Below are positions 16,339 to 25,660 of a stretch of 64,000 nt of DNA, piece by piece. This DNA is from Pseudomonas yangonensis. GTDB lineage: Bacteria; Pseudomonadota; Gammaproteobacteria; Pseudomonadales; Pseudomonadaceae. Under the pieces are notes generated by a model. It had not been told where the DNA came from and made no database searches. It saw only the letters and a list, made by a program, of their open reading frames with translations. A program made the translations under genes and the position numbers. The stretch is from the NCBI RefSeq assembly GCF_009932725.1, contig NZ_BLJU01000016.1, forward strand, positions 62,001 through 126,000. The letters run 5' to 3'. Positions within the stretch are counted from its first letter, which is position 1, and every line of letters begins with the position of its first letter.

Positions 16339-17154
16339 TCAATAGCCCTTGACGCTGTAATCCACTTCGAAATGGATGCCGGTGACGCGCGAGACGCTGG
16401 TTTCCAGCTTGCCGTCGTCATGCAGGCGCAACCAGCGATAACCCGGGGCCTCGCTGCCGACCTGGAAGTCTTCGCTGCCCGGCGCGAACTGCACGCAGGT
16501 CGAGGGAGAGGCGAGCAAGCGCAGATTGCCGCGCATCTGGTCGAACTCCTGATGCACATGCCCCCAGAGCACGGCACGGGCCTGCGGGTGGCGGTCGAGG
16601 ATGGTGAACAGGGCATCGGCGTTGCGCAGGCCGATGGGGTCCATCCATTTGCAGCCGATCGGCACCGGGTGGTGGTGCAGGCAGATCAGGTGATGGCGTT
16701 GCGGCGCTTCGCTGAGAGCGCGCTCGAGCAGTTCGAGTTGGTTCGCGGCGAGAAAACCCGGCACCGCGCCGGGGATCGAGGAGTCGAGCATGATGATGCG
16801 CCAGGCACCGAGGTCGATCACCGGCTCCAGCAGCTCACTCCCTTTGCACGCGGACTGCATGGGGGGCGTTTCGTCGTGGTTGCCGGCCAGCCAGCGGCTC
16901 GGTGCACCGATGGCCGCGGTGAGTTGGCGAAAACGCTGATAGGACGCCTCGCTGCCGTCCTGGGAAAGGTCGCCTGTTGCCAGGATCAGGTCGATCTGCG
17001 GCTGCTGCTCCTGCACCTGCTGGATCACCCGTTGCAGGCTGTCACAGGTGTCCATGCCCAGCAGTTTACCGTCCGCTTCGGCGAACAGATGGCTGTCGGA
17101 CAACTGCACCAGCAGAACCGATGAATCGGAGGGTGGGGTGGGCAGGCTCGGCAA
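16339..17154 (-). CDS. cpdA: 3',5'-cyclic-AMP phosphodiesterase
   Basis: A calcineurin-like metallophosphoesterase of 271 residues. All metal-binding blocks are seen in order: QLSDSHLF, LATGDLSQDGS, LAGNHDE, LHHHPVP and WGHVHQEFDQ. It lowers cAMP; in P. aeruginosa it sets the level of cAMP for Vfr. I chose the TTG at 17154 because AAGGAG lies six bases upstream and the family begins shortly before VLLVQLSDSH. The frame upstream to 17235 lacks protein character. An extragenic palindrome abuts the stop. The 210-bp gap upstream, to the DUF1249 gene, should hold its promoter, but no clear -10/-35 pair stands out. Confidence 0.93.
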   Translation of the reverse strand: MPSLPTPPSDSSVLLVQLSDSHLFAEADGKLLGMDTCDSLQRVIQQVQEQQPQIDLILATGDLSQDGSEASYQRFRQLTAAIGAPSRWLAGNHDETPPMQSACKGSELLEPVIDLGAWRIIMLDSSIPGAVPGFLAANQLELLERALSEAPQRHHLICLHHHPVPIGCKWMDPIGLRNADALFTILDRHPQARAVLWGHVHQEFDQMRGNLRLLASPSTCVQFAPGSEDFQVGSEAPGYRWLRLHDDGKLETSVSRVTGIHFEVDYSVKGY

Positions 17155-17365
17155 GACCGTCTCCTTGGGCTCTATCGAGTGAATTATGGTGGTTGCCGCA
17201 ATAAAGGGAAAACCCGGGAAGCGGACGCAGATCACAGAAAAACGCCGAAAGCGCTTTTGTCATTCCTTGCAGTGACCTCGGGTGGCCGCCCTCGACGGCA
17301 AACCACATGAGCATGTGACGGCGCGCTATCGGCCAGGCGAAGGAAAGCTTTAAGTCGACGACGTG

Positions 17366-17818
17366 TTACATCACCGGCTGCGGCTCGTGCCCACAGGCCA
17401 GGCAGTGGCTCAGCCACTCGCCGAGGAACAGATTCAGCTGGCTCTTTTCATCCGGCTGATGCATGGCTGCGTTCGGATAAGGGTAGCGAATGTGCAGGCG
17501 GCGAGCATTCTCGGCACCGACCACCTCTGCCATACGCGCGTCGTGATAGACCCGCACCTCCAGCTGCGGCACCGGCAGCCAGGGCAGGCTGTGTTCCTGG
17601 CGCACGCACAGGGTGGTGGTGTAGGGGCAGCTTTCCAGCACTTCCAGGGCCAGCACGCCGAGCAGATGTTCGCCCTGGCTGATGGCGACACGGCGACTTT
17701 CGCGATGCTCGCGCATGTGCGGCAGCAGGCGCATCAGGCGCGCATAGTTGGCCTCGCAAGCCGCCTGCAGCTCGACCAGGTCGACCCGATAGCGCTCGCG
17801 CAAGAGATTCACGACCAC
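17366..17818 (-). CDS. DUF1249 family protein
   Basis: About 150 residues, read from overlapping GTG codons at 17818 or 17812; the stop of nudF lies within them (GTGGTCGTGA), so it is translationally coupled to nudF. The protein reads LLRERYRVDLVELQAACEANYARL and ends with LNLFLGEWLSHCLACGHE. This is the DUF1249 (YqiB) family, always found between nudF and cpdA in gammaproteobacteria. Function is unknown. A much longer open frame covering the same stretch toward 18067 is the wrong frame of nudF. Confidence 0.85.
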   Translation of the reverse strand: MVVNLLRERYRVDLVELQAACEANYARLMRLLPHMREHRESRRVAISQGEHLLGVLALEVLESCPYTTTLCVRQEHSLPWLPVPQLEVRVYHDARMAEVVGAENARRLHIRYPYPNAAMHQPDEKSQLNLFLGEWLSHCLACGHEPQPVM

Positions 17819-18426
17819 ATCCCCCGCACTTCGTCGCGGTTCAGCGCCAGCCATTGCAGGGCGATGATGCTGGCCGCGTTGTTGATGCGCCCGTCGCGCA
17901 CGGCAGCCAGGGCATCGGCCAATGGCATCACGTGCACGCGAATGTCCTCGCCTTCCTCGGGCAGGCCATGCACGCCGCCGGCACCGGCGCTGTCGCAGCG
18001 ACCGAGGAACAGGTGGACGAATTCGTCGGAGCCGCCAGGAGACGGGAAATACTGGGTGATGGGCCACAGCGGGCCGAGAACCAGATCGGCTTCTTCGACC
18101 GCTTCGCGACGCGCGACCTCCTCGGGCTCCTCGTCCTTGTCGATCAGCCCGGCGACCAGCTCCAGCAGCCAGGGATTGGCCGTCTTGTCCATGGCGCCGA
18201 CGCGGAACTGCTCGATCAGCACCACCTCGTCACGCTGCGGATCGTACGGCAGCACGCAGACGGCATCGTGACGCACGAACAGCTCGCGGGTCAGCTGCGG
18301 CCCCATGTTGCCGGCGAACTGGCGATGGCGCAGTTTGATCCGGTCGAGGCGATAGAAGCCGCGAAAGCAGTTCTCGCGCTCGATGATTTCCACCGCTTGC
18401 GGATCAGGCTTGAAGGGTTCGCTCAT
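17809..18426 (-). CDS. nudF: ADP-ribose pyrophosphatase (NudF)
   Basis: A 205-residue Nudix hydrolase. The Nudix box runs GLIDKDEEPEEVARREAVEE (about residues 92-111) and matches G-x5-E-x7-R-E-x2-E-E. The N-terminal segment FYRLDRIKLRHRQFAG and the EQFRVGAM segment are family features of ADP-ribose pyrophosphatases. It hydrolyses ADP-ribose to AMP and ribose 5-phosphate. It starts the nudF-DUF1249-cpdA-yqiA-parE order conserved in E. coli and Pseudomonas. Upstream, 163 bp separate it from the sugar transferase gene, which marks the border of the accessory polysaccharide region. Confidence 0.94.
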   Translation of the reverse strand: MSEPFKPDPQAVEIIERENCFRGFYRLDRIKLRHRQFAGNMGPQLTRELFVRHDAVCVLPYDPQRDEVVLIEQFRVGAMDKTANPWLLELVAGLIDKDEEPEEVARREAVEEADLVLGPLWPITQYFPSPGGSDEFVHLFLGRCDSAGAGGVHGLPEEGEDIRVHVMPLADALAAVRDGRINNAASIIALQWLALNRDEVRGMWS

Positions 18427-18589
18427 CTACTACGTTCTCGTTTACAGGCTTACCGCACGCATCGTAGGGGCTGTTCAGGCCCTCCCGCAAGCGCGGTCAT
18501 ACATGGCTTTTGCCAATCGTATCTGCAGCGCGGCGATTTTGCAGGCCAAGGCAAGGTAGCGGTCGCGCGGGTCTACGGGGCAGCAGCAA

Positions 18590-19141
18590 CTATCGCTTTA
18601 CCCGGTCGCCTTGCCCCTTGCCTAGGACCGTCATCAGAATGAGTTTGAAATAGTATGAGAGAGTCAGTTCCCTCAGCATTTCTGCATCGGTCTGAGCCAG
18701 CAGCTCCGGGGTGGACATGTCGATCCCGTTCACCTGAGCGAGGCCGGTGATACCAGGCCTTGCCTCGAATACGTTACGGATACTGCGCTCGTGCATCAGT
18801 TGTTCCTGGTTGAAGAGTCCTGGTCGCGGTCCCACCAAGCTCATCTCACCTTTGAGCACATTCCATAGCTGGGGTAGTTCGTCGAGCTTGGTCTTGCGAA
18901 GCAGGGCGCCCAGGCGAGTGATGCTCGAGCGTGAGGCAAGGTGGCTGGCGACAGAAGCTGTATCGACATGCATCGTGCGAAATTTGACCAGGATGAACGG
19001 CTTGCGATGCCGCCCGACACGTCGTTGGAAAAACAGCGGGGAGCCCGTATCCAACAAGCCGGCGCAATATATCAAGAGCAGCACAGGTGCACCGAGCACG
19101 AGACCGACCAAGGAAAACAGAATATCGACGAAACGAATCAC
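18590..19141 (-). CDS. Initiating sugar-phosphate transferase (small PglC/WbpL-functional type)
   Basis: A 183-residue bacterial sugar transferase of the minimal monotopic class: one N-terminal re-entrant hydrophobic helix (VDILFSLVGLVLGAPVLLLI) followed by the catalytic core with VKFRTMH, LRKTKLDELPQLWNVL and MSLVGPRPG. Such enzymes transfer a sugar 1-phosphate from a UDP-sugar to undecaprenyl phosphate and so start O-antigen, capsule or glycan assembly in the inner membrane. It lies 41 bp downstream of an SDR gene likely to supply its UDP-sugar. The pairing recalls WbpL with WbpV in P. aeruginosa, although WbpL itself is polytopic and unrelated. Confidence 0.88.
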   Translation of the reverse strand: MIRFVDILFSLVGLVLGAPVLLLIYCAGLLDTGSPLFFQRRVGRHRKPFILVKFRTMHVDTASVASHLASRSSITRLGALLRKTKLDELPQLWNVLKGEMSLVGPRPGLFNQEQLMHERSIRNVFEARPGITGLAQVNGIDMSTPELLAQTDAEMLRELTLSYYFKLILMTVLGKGQGDRVKR

Positions 19142-19182
19142 CTACTCACTCCAGCCAACTACAAAAAAAGCTGGCAATTCAA

Positions 19183-20163
19183 TCATGAAATTGCTTTGGT
19201 AGCTCGCTGGGTATACCACTGTGCGGTGAGGCGCAAACCGTCATCGACCGTGTATGGGGGGCGCCAGCCGAGCTGGGTGGTAATCTTCTGATTGCTGAGC
19301 ACCAGCGATCCAGTGAGCCGTTCGACCATCGCCTGTCGCCTAAGAACCCGTGCCGCAGCATTCAGCAGCCACAAGGGCACTGCGAAGTCACGATTAGGTA
19401 CGCCCAGGCTCCTGGCGATGGCGGCGACCAGTTCACTGCTCGAAAGTGCATTGCCGTCATCAAGCAGATAGGTTTCACCTGCCGCCTCGGCATGAGTTGC
19501 ACACAGGATTAGCGCGTCGGCCAGATTACCGACAAACAACAGGCTGCGCTTGTTGGTTATGGCCTTGAGCGGCAACGGCCAACCGCCGTGCACACGGCGC
19601 AGCAACTGCAGGAAATTGGCGCGTACGCCCGGCCCGTAAACCAGAGGCGGACGCACGATAACCACTTCCAGCCCTGTCTCAGCGCCCAGTCGCAGCAATG
19701 CCTGCTCGGCCTCCCATTTGGACAAGGCGTAAGCGTCATCGGGAGCCGGAGCATCAGCCTCCGAAAATGCTTCGCCCGGTGGGGACCACTCACCATTGAC
19801 CTTAATCGAGCTGACGAACACGAAGCGCCGCACACCTGCCGCCACCGCTTGGCGCGCCAGGTTTACCGTGGCCTCGACATTGGTTCTACGAAACTCGGAA
19901 AGCGGATCGACAGCCACTTCACGCATTACGTGAACGCGCGCGGCCAGGTGTACCACGACATCGATATTCTCCAGGGCGGGCAGCCAGTCCGTATGAGCGG
20001 TCAGCTCGCCACTGGCATAAAACCGCTCCCCGGCTCTTGCGCTGCGCATGGCGGCACGACAGTAAAGCCCCCTGGCTGCGAGTTCATCGCACAGCGCAGC
20101 GCCCACGAAACCATTCGCCCCTGTTACTAGAAAACGCATCGCACTACCGGGACGTTCCTGCAC
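19183..20163 (-). CDS. NAD-dependent SDR epimerase/reductase for nucleotide sugars
   Basis: An extended short-chain dehydrogenase of about 326 residues with the dinucleotide motif GANGFVG near the N-terminus, HLAARVHVM (the DxAA-like region), FVSSIKVNGE and the catalytic YALSK. This combination is typical of UDP-4-keto-6-deoxy-GlcNAc C4-reductases and related UDP-HexNAc epimerases (WbpV/WreQ-like), so the product may be a UDP-6-deoxy-HexNAc. The start is a GTG at 20163 with GGTGAGG five bases upstream; an ATG at 20139 (MRFLVTG) is the alternative and fits the family N-terminus better. The nuclease gene ends immediately before it, so the two are coupled. Confidence 0.8.
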   Translation of the reverse strand: MQERPGSAMRFLVTGANGFVGAALCDELAARGLYCRAAMRSARAGERFYASGELTAHTDWLPALENIDVVVHLAARVHVMREVAVDPLSEFRRTNVEATVNLARQAVAAGVRRFVFVSSIKVNGEWSPPGEAFSEADAPAPDDAYALSKWEAEQALLRLGAETGLEVVIVRPPLVYGPGVRANFLQLLRRVHGGWPLPLKAITNKRSLLFVGNLADALILCATHAEAAGETYLLDDGNALSSSELVAAIARSLGVPNRDFAVPLWLLNAAARVLRRQAMVERLTGSLVLSNQKITTQLGWRPPYTVDDGLRLTAQWYTQRATKAIS

Positions 20164-21630
20164 TCATACCTCACCGTTTGTTATCACCACCTCACGCTGT
20201 ACTTCCGCGTAGGCGTGTGTCAGCACTTCACCAAGCGAATGACGCGCCTGCGATTCGCCATGCACCAGACGAATTTCGCCGGGCCATTCGCGCATGTCGG
20301 TTACGAAACGCGCCAGACCGGCTTGATCGGCATGCGCCGAGTAACCGTCGATACTCTGCACGCCAGCGCGTATGTCATAACGCTGACCGTCCAATTCTAC
20401 ATAACCCCCACCAGGCCCGAAGCGTTGAATCGCGCGGCCTGGTGTGCCATGGGCCTGATAGCCGACAAACAGCACATCGTGCCGCGGGTCGCCCAGCATG
20501 GCTTTGAGATAATTGACAATGCGGCCACTGGTGCACATACCGCTACCTGCGATAACGATGGCAGGACGTGCGCTCGTGGTGAGATGGTTGAGGATGCTCT
20601 GATGATCGGCATGGCTGTCTACCGTGATCAGTTGTTCAAATGCCAGCGGACGGCGGCCAGATTGCACCCGCTCCTTAGCTTCCTCGTTCCAGAATTCCTT
20701 GAGGTCACGGTAGGCCTGGGTAAGCCGGCTGGCCAGGGGTGAATCGAGGATAACAGGCAGGTGAGGCCAGCTTATTCCCCCATCGTCGTCGGCGACCGTC
20801 GGCTGATCGAGTTGACGGCGGTGGATGATATCCTCGAGCTCATAGAGCAGCTCCTGGGTGCGCCCTAAACTGAAAGCTGGGATCAGCACCGTACCGTTAT
20901 CGGCCAGCGCATGCTCCAGCACCTGTTCAAGGCGCTCGCGGCGGCGCTCGCGGTTTTCGTGCAAGCGGTCGCCATAGGTGCTTTCCAGCACCAGCAGATC
21001 AGCCCGCTCAGGTGCTTTGCATGCCTTGAGGATAGGCGCGTCAGGCGCACCCAGATCGCCGGAGAAGACCACGCGGGTGCTCTCAGCCCCCTGCCGTTTG
21101 TCCAGATCTACTTCCACATACGCCGAGCCCAGCATATGGGCAGCGCGTTGCAAACGCACCCGAGCCAATAGCCCGGGCTTGTTCTGCAGCGTGAACCAGG
21201 ACGCGTAAGGCAGGGCGATGATGCGCTGCTGTACCTCGGCTATGTAGCGCTCGACCTGGTTCCGATCCCGGCTGAAAGACAACTTGAAGGCATCTTCAAG
21301 CACTATCGGCAACAGCTTGGCGGAAGGAATGCTGCACAGGATCGGCCCCTTGAAACCGGCAGCCAGCAGATAGGGAATACGACCGACATGATCGGCATGC
21401 ACATGGGTGACGATCAGTGCGCGTATGCCGGTCAGAGGAAAATCGACAGCTTGATGGTGCTCGTCACCTCCGATCCTTGAAATGTCTGTGCCCTGAAACA
21501 GACCGCAATCGATCAACACACTGTTATCTGCATCGAGAAACAGCTGGTGGCACGAACCGGTGACCCCATGGTCAGCGCCGTGATGAAGAAGTCGCGGTAG
21601 TGACATCGCAAGCGGCCCTCCCTGAGCCAT
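20164..21630 (-). CDS. Metallo-beta-lactamase/beta-CASP/RMMBL nuclease
   Basis: A 488-residue protein with the metallo-beta-lactamase core (THVHADHVG for HxHxDH, near residues 75-83; FSGDLG near 190), a beta-CASP insertion (LESTYGDRLHENR, ILIPAFSLGRTQE-like) and a C-terminal RMMBL block (IDGYSAHADQAGL). This is the CPSF-73/RNase-J-like family that cuts RNA. Homologues are often found in Pseudomonas near polysaccharide genes, but why is not known. It is 1 bp from the SDR gene and probably co-transcribed with it and the sugar transferase. The start at 21630 has AGGAAGG four bases upstream; an internal ATG at 21606 is possible. Confidence 0.85.
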   Translation of the reverse strand: MAQGGPLAMSLPRLLHHGADHGVTGSCHQLFLDADNSVLIDCGLFQGTDISRIGGDEHHQAVDFPLTGIRALIVTHVHADHVGRIPYLLAAGFKGPILCSIPSAKLLPIVLEDAFKLSFSRDRNQVERYIAEVQQRIIALPYASWFTLQNKPGLLARVRLQRAAHMLGSAYVEVDLDKRQGAESTRVVFSGDLGAPDAPILKACKAPERADLLVLESTYGDRLHENRERRRERLEQVLEHALADNGTVLIPAFSLGRTQELLYELEDIIHRRQLDQPTVADDDGGISWPHLPVILDSPLASRLTQAYRDLKEFWNEEAKERVQSGRRPLAFEQLITVDSHADHQSILNHLTTSARPAIVIAGSGMCTSGRIVNYLKAMLGDPRHDVLFVGYQAHGTPGRAIQRFGPGGGYVELDGQRYDIRAGVQSIDGYSAHADQAGLARFVTDMREWPGEIRLVHGESQARHSLGEVLTHAYAEVQREVVITNGEV

Positions 21631-21733
21631 TGAACCTTCCTGATAAGGCCTGCGATGTTAACAACCTACTTGGGGCTTTGCGTAAAGCGCTGCCGTCAAT
21701 CGTGCAACGGCACGTTTCCGCACACCTGCAGCA

Positions 21734-23620
21734 TCACACCTGCCGATAGATCACCGAGCCTTCCTCGCGAAAGCGCTCGGCCTGCTCTCTGAAGCCAGCT
21801 TCGACGGCCTTGCTCTCATCGGAAAGACCGTTGTCCTTGGCGTACTCACGCACTTCCTGGGTGATCTTCATCGAGCAGAACTTCGGCCCGCACATGGAAC
21901 AGAAGTGCGCCACCTTGGCCGAATCCTTGGGCAGCGTCTCGTCGTGGAAGGCGCGCGCGGTGTCCGGGTCCAGGCCGAGGTTGAACTGATCTTCCCAGCG
22001 GAATTCGAAGCGCGCCTTGGAGAGGGCATTGTCGCGGATCTGCGCCCCCGGATGGCCCTTGGCCAGGTCGGCCGCATGCGCGGCGATCTTGTAGGTGATG
22101 ATGCCGGTCTTCACGTCATCCTTGTTCGGCAGGCCAAGGTGCTCCTTGGGCGTGACGTAGCAGAGCATGGCGCAGCCGAACCAGCCGATCATCGCCGCGC
22201 CGATGCCGCTGGTGATGTGGTCGTAGCCGGGGGCGATATCGGTGGTCAGCGGGCCGAGGGTGTAGAACGGCGCCTCGTCGCAGCATTCGAGCTGCTTGTC
22301 CATGTTCTCCTTGATCAGCTGCATCGGCACGTGGCCGGGGCCCTCGATCATGCACTGCACGTCGTGTTTCCAGGCGATCTTGGTCAGCTCGCCGAGGGTC
22401 TCCAGTTCACCGAACTGCGCGGCGTCGTTGGCATCGGCGATGGAGCCGGGGCGCAGGCCGTCACCCAGGGAGAAGGACACGTCGTAGGCCTTCATGATTT
22501 CGCAGATGTCTTCGAAATGGGTGTAGAGGAAGTTTTCCTTGTGATGCGCCAGGCACCACTTGGCCATGATCGAGCCGCCGCGGCTGACGATGCCGGTGAC
22601 GCGCTTGGCGGTCAGCGGCACATAGCGCAGCAACACGCCGGCGTGGATGGTGAAGTAGTCCACGCCCTGTTCGGCCTGCTCGATCAGGGTGTCGCGGAAC
22701 AGCTCCCAGGTCAGGTCCTCGGCGACGCCGCCGACCTTCTCCAGCGCCTGGTAGATCGGCACGGTGCCGATCGGCACCGGCGAGTTGCGGATGATCCACT
22801 CGCGGGTTTCGTGGATGTGCTTGCCGGTGGACAGGTCCATCACCGTGTCCGAGCCCCAGCGGATGCCCCAGGTCAGCTTGGCCACTTCTTCTTCGATCGA
22901 AGAGCCGAGCGCCGAGTTGCCGATATTGCCGTTGATCTTCACCAGGAAGTTGCGGCCGATGATCATCGGCTCCAGCTCCACGTGGTTGATGTTGGCCGGG
23001 ATGATGGCGCGGCCACGGGCGACTTCGGAGCGCACGAACTCGGGGGTGATTTCCCTGGGGATGCTGGCGCCGAAGCTGTGGCCGGCGTGCTGCTCGCCCA
23101 GCAGGCCGGCTTCGCGCGCCTCAGCCAGCTTCATGTTCTCGCGGATGGCGACGTATTCCATCTCGGGGGTGATGATGCCCTTCTTCGCGTAGTGCATCTG
23201 GCTGACGTTGTGCCCGGCCTTGGCCCGGCGCGGGTTGCGCACGTGGGCGAAGCGCATGGCCGACAGCTCGGCATCGTTGAGGCGGCGCTGGCCGAACTCG
23301 GAGGACAGACCCGGCAGCTTCTCGGTGTCGCCGCGGTCCTCGATCCAGGCGCTGCGCACATCGGCCAGGCCCTTGCGCACGTCGATGGTGACGTTGGGGT
23401 CGGTGTAGGGGCCGGAGGTGTCGTAGACGGTGACCGGGGCGTTGATCTCGCCACCGAAGTCGGTGGGCGTCACGTCGAGGCTGATCTCGCGCATCGGCAC
23501 GCGGATGTCCGGGCGACTGCCCTGCACGTAGATTTTCTGCGAACGGGGGAAGGGCTGGATCGACTGCTGGTCGACCTGGGCGGATTCACTGAGGTTCTGC
23601 TGTTGTTGTTTGACGCTCAT
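21734..23620 (-). CDS. thiC: Phosphomethylpyrimidine synthase
   Basis: A 628-residue radical-SAM enzyme that converts AIR to HMP phosphate for thiamine synthesis. It has RPGSIADANDAAQF, GPGHVPMQLIKENM and the C-terminal [4Fe-4S] cluster motif CSMCGPKFCSM. The N-terminal domain (about 1-150, FPRSQKIYVQGSRPDIRVPM) is also intact. A TPP riboswitch lies about 190 bases upstream. thiC and tolC are neighbours in P. aeruginosa as I recall; here about 32 kb of accessory genes lies between them, and other polysaccharide genes lie between thiC and nudF. Confidence 0.98.
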   Translation of the reverse strand: MSVKQQQQNLSESAQVDQQSIQPFPRSQKIYVQGSRPDIRVPMREISLDVTPTDFGGEINAPVTVYDTSGPYTDPNVTIDVRKGLADVRSAWIEDRGDTEKLPGLSSEFGQRRLNDAELSAMRFAHVRNPRRAKAGHNVSQMHYAKKGIITPEMEYVAIRENMKLAEAREAGLLGEQHAGHSFGASIPREITPEFVRSEVARGRAIIPANINHVELEPMIIGRNFLVKINGNIGNSALGSSIEEEVAKLTWGIRWGSDTVMDLSTGKHIHETREWIIRNSPVPIGTVPIYQALEKVGGVAEDLTWELFRDTLIEQAEQGVDYFTIHAGVLLRYVPLTAKRVTGIVSRGGSIMAKWCLAHHKENFLYTHFEDICEIMKAYDVSFSLGDGLRPGSIADANDAAQFGELETLGELTKIAWKHDVQCMIEGPGHVPMQLIKENMDKQLECCDEAPFYTLGPLTTDIAPGYDHITSGIGAAMIGWFGCAMLCYVTPKEHLGLPNKDDVKTGIITYKIAAHAADLAKGHPGAQIRDNALSKARFEFRWEDQFNLGLDPDTARAFHDETLPKDSAKVAHFCSMCGPKFCSMKITQEVREYAKDNGLSDESKAVEAGFREQAERFREEGSVIYRQV

Positions 23621-23810
23621 CGGGTGGCTCCTCGGCTTGATGTCGGGGAGAACCTGAGGGCGCGCGCGCGATGAAGCAACGCCGTGCCGGGGCTGCCTGA
23701 ACAGGCTGGAGCATGATGAGCGCCGGCATGTTCAGACAGCCAGGGCGCGGGCACACCACGAGTGCGGTGTGGGGGAATCCAGCCGGCGGACTGCCGGCAT
23801 GGATGCCTCT

Positions 23811-23895
23811 TGTTCCCTACGCAGGCCTTAACCTGATCAGGTTCAACGGGATCCGGCAGCTGCCAATCTCAGCCCCACGTTTGGGGCACCCCGAC
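23811..23895 (-). ncRNA. TPP riboswitch (THI element) of thiC
   Basis: Read on the minus strand, the element has GTCGGGGTGCCCC, the GGGGCTGAGATT core, then CCCGTTGAACCTGATC and AGGTTAAGGCCTGCGTAGGGAA. These are the conserved THI-box segments in the correct order. It represses thiC when thiamine pyrophosphate is abundant. Between it and the start codon lies a GCCGGC/GCCGGC hairpin (about 23782-23799) that may belong to the expression platform. Confidence 0.96.
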
Positions 23896-24020
23896 AAGAA
23901 CCTGGCCAGTCTACTGGCAGCAACAGGTGACGGCAACGGCAGGTGCGGTGATCGGCCGAACGGTATGCCGTTGGCGGCCAGGGCGTCTGTGTTCGTCCTG
24001 AGCTGCCAGCAGAGAAATCA

Positions 24021-25439
24021 TCACGAAGGAACGCGCCCGTAACGGTCCTGGAAACGCACGATGTCGTCTTCGCCCAGATACGATCCGGATTGCACCTCGA
24101 TCAGTTCCAAAGGCACCTTGCCGGGGTTGGACAGCGCATGCTTGACGCCCAGAGGGATATAAGTGGACTGATTTTCCGACAGAATCTGCTCGTTGTCGCC
24201 GCAGATAACCTTGGCCGTGCCCGATACCACGATCCAATGTTCGGCACGGTGGTAATGCATCTGCAGGGACAGACTTTCGCCAGGCATCACGCAAATGCGC
24301 TTGACCTGATAACGGCTGCCATGGTCAATGCTGTCGTAGTGCCCCCAGGGCCTGCTGACCTTCGGGTGCTCGACGAACTCGCTGCGATCAGCAGCCTGCA
24401 ATTGCTCGACGATCCCTTTCACCTGCTGAGACTGCTCGCGGTGCGCCACCAATACCGCGTCCTTGGTCTCGATTACCAGCAAATCCTCGACACCGACCGT
24501 TGCCACTAGGCGATGATTGGACTGCACCAAGCTATTGCGCGTGGCAATACTCAGCACGTCGCCCTCGAGGCGATTTTCGTCAGCATCGCGCGGGCCGGCT
24601 TCCCAGATCGCGGCCCAACTACCCAGATCACTCCAGCCGGCATCGAGCGGCACGACCAGTCCCAGCGAGGTGTGTTCCATTACCGCGTAGTCCACCGACT
24701 CGCCCGCGCAAGCCGAGAAGACTTCCAGTGGCAGGTGGAGAAAATCGCGATCCAGTTCGGCTTTCTCCATCGCTGCCCAGCAGCAGTCGAGGATATCCGA
24801 GCGCAAACGGCCCAATTCAGCCAGAAACACCGAAGCGCGGAACATGAACATGCCGCCGTTCCACAGATAGTTGCCACTGGCTACATACTGCTCGGCTACT
24901 TCAGCTGCAGGTTTTTCCTTGAATGCAGCGATAGCGAAGCCACCTTCCTCAGCGGCGGCACCGCACTGGATGTAGCCGAAGCCAGTTTCCGCGTGAGTGG
25001 GTGTGACTCCGAAGGTCACCAGACGCCCCGCACGTGCCTGCACTTCGGCGCAGCGAATCGCGGCGCGGAAGGCATCGTCATCGCGTATGTGGTGGTCGGC
25101 GGGCAGTACTAGCAATACAGGATCATCTCCATCCCGTACGGCCTCGAGCGCTGCCAACGCGATGGCTGGTGCTGTATTGCGTGCAACCGGCTCCAATAGA
25201 ATGCGCCGGCCGTTGACGCCAGCCTGGCGTAATTGCTCGGCTACGATGAAGCGGTGATCCTCGTTGCTCACGACAAGCGGGGCGGAATGTTCCAGCCCGT
25301 CCAGGCGCGCCAGCGTGCGCTGGAACATGGTGCCGAGACCCTGTCCATCCAGCGACAGAAACTGCTTGGGGAAGCGCTGGCGAGACAGCGGCCAAAGGCG
25401 CGAACCGCTACCACCGGCCAGAATTACAGGCGTGAACAT
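24021..25439 (-). CDS. Mannose-1-phosphate guanylyltransferase / mannose-6-phosphate isomerase
   Basis: A bifunctional type II PMI-GMP of about 472 residues (AlgA/WbpW/PslB/ManC class). The nucleotidyltransferase domain starts VILAGGSGSRLWPLSR and has FPKQFL and FKEKP. The C-terminal cupin (isomerase) domain starts SRPWGHYDS and has the metal-binding QMHYHRAEHWIVVSG. It converts fructose 6-phosphate through mannose 6- and 1-phosphate toward GDP-mannose (with a phosphomannomutase from elsewhere). GDP-mannose feeds Gmd in this window. The ATG at 25439 was chosen for GGAG six bases upstream; the frame extends to 25466. It is divergent from the protease gene. Confidence 0.93.
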   Translation of the reverse strand: MFTPVILAGGSGSRLWPLSRQRFPKQFLSLDGQGLGTMFQRTLARLDGLEHSAPLVVSNEDHRFIVAEQLRQAGVNGRRILLEPVARNTAPAIALAALEAVRDGDDPVLLVLPADHHIRDDDAFRAAIRCAEVQARAGRLVTFGVTPTHAETGFGYIQCGAAAEEGGFAIAAFKEKPAAEVAEQYVASGNYLWNGGMFMFRASVFLAELGRLRSDILDCCWAAMEKAELDRDFLHLPLEVFSACAGESVDYAVMEHTSLGLVVPLDAGWSDLGSWAAIWEAGPRDADENRLEGDVLSIATRNSLVQSNHRLVATVGVEDLLVIETKDAVLVAHREQSQQVKGIVEQLQAADRSEFVEHPKVSRPWGHYDSIDHGSRYQVKRICVMPGESLSLQMHYHRAEHWIVVSGTAKVICGDNEQILSENQSTYIPLGVKHALSNPGKVPLELIEVQSGSYLGEDDIVRFQDRYGRVPS

Positions 25440-25660
25440 CGAAAGCTCCAGTGTCGTTCCTATCAAAGCAGGTGGCGGATTATCAGAGCCTGGGAAGCGT
25501 CATGCAACAAGGCTGATCAGTCTCTGGCCAAACGCAAGCCTGAATAGCACCCGCTGCGGCCTGTTTATGCGATTTGCTACACACCAGAGCCCTTCCTGGC
25601 TTGCCCTCAGCAACTTGGCTCCAGATACTACAAATGCAATTAAAGGATGAGATAGCAGGC

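Noticed and set aside
21905..23674. 589-residue plus-strand open frame opposite thiC
   Set aside because: Antisense shadow of a high-GC conserved gene; no family features.
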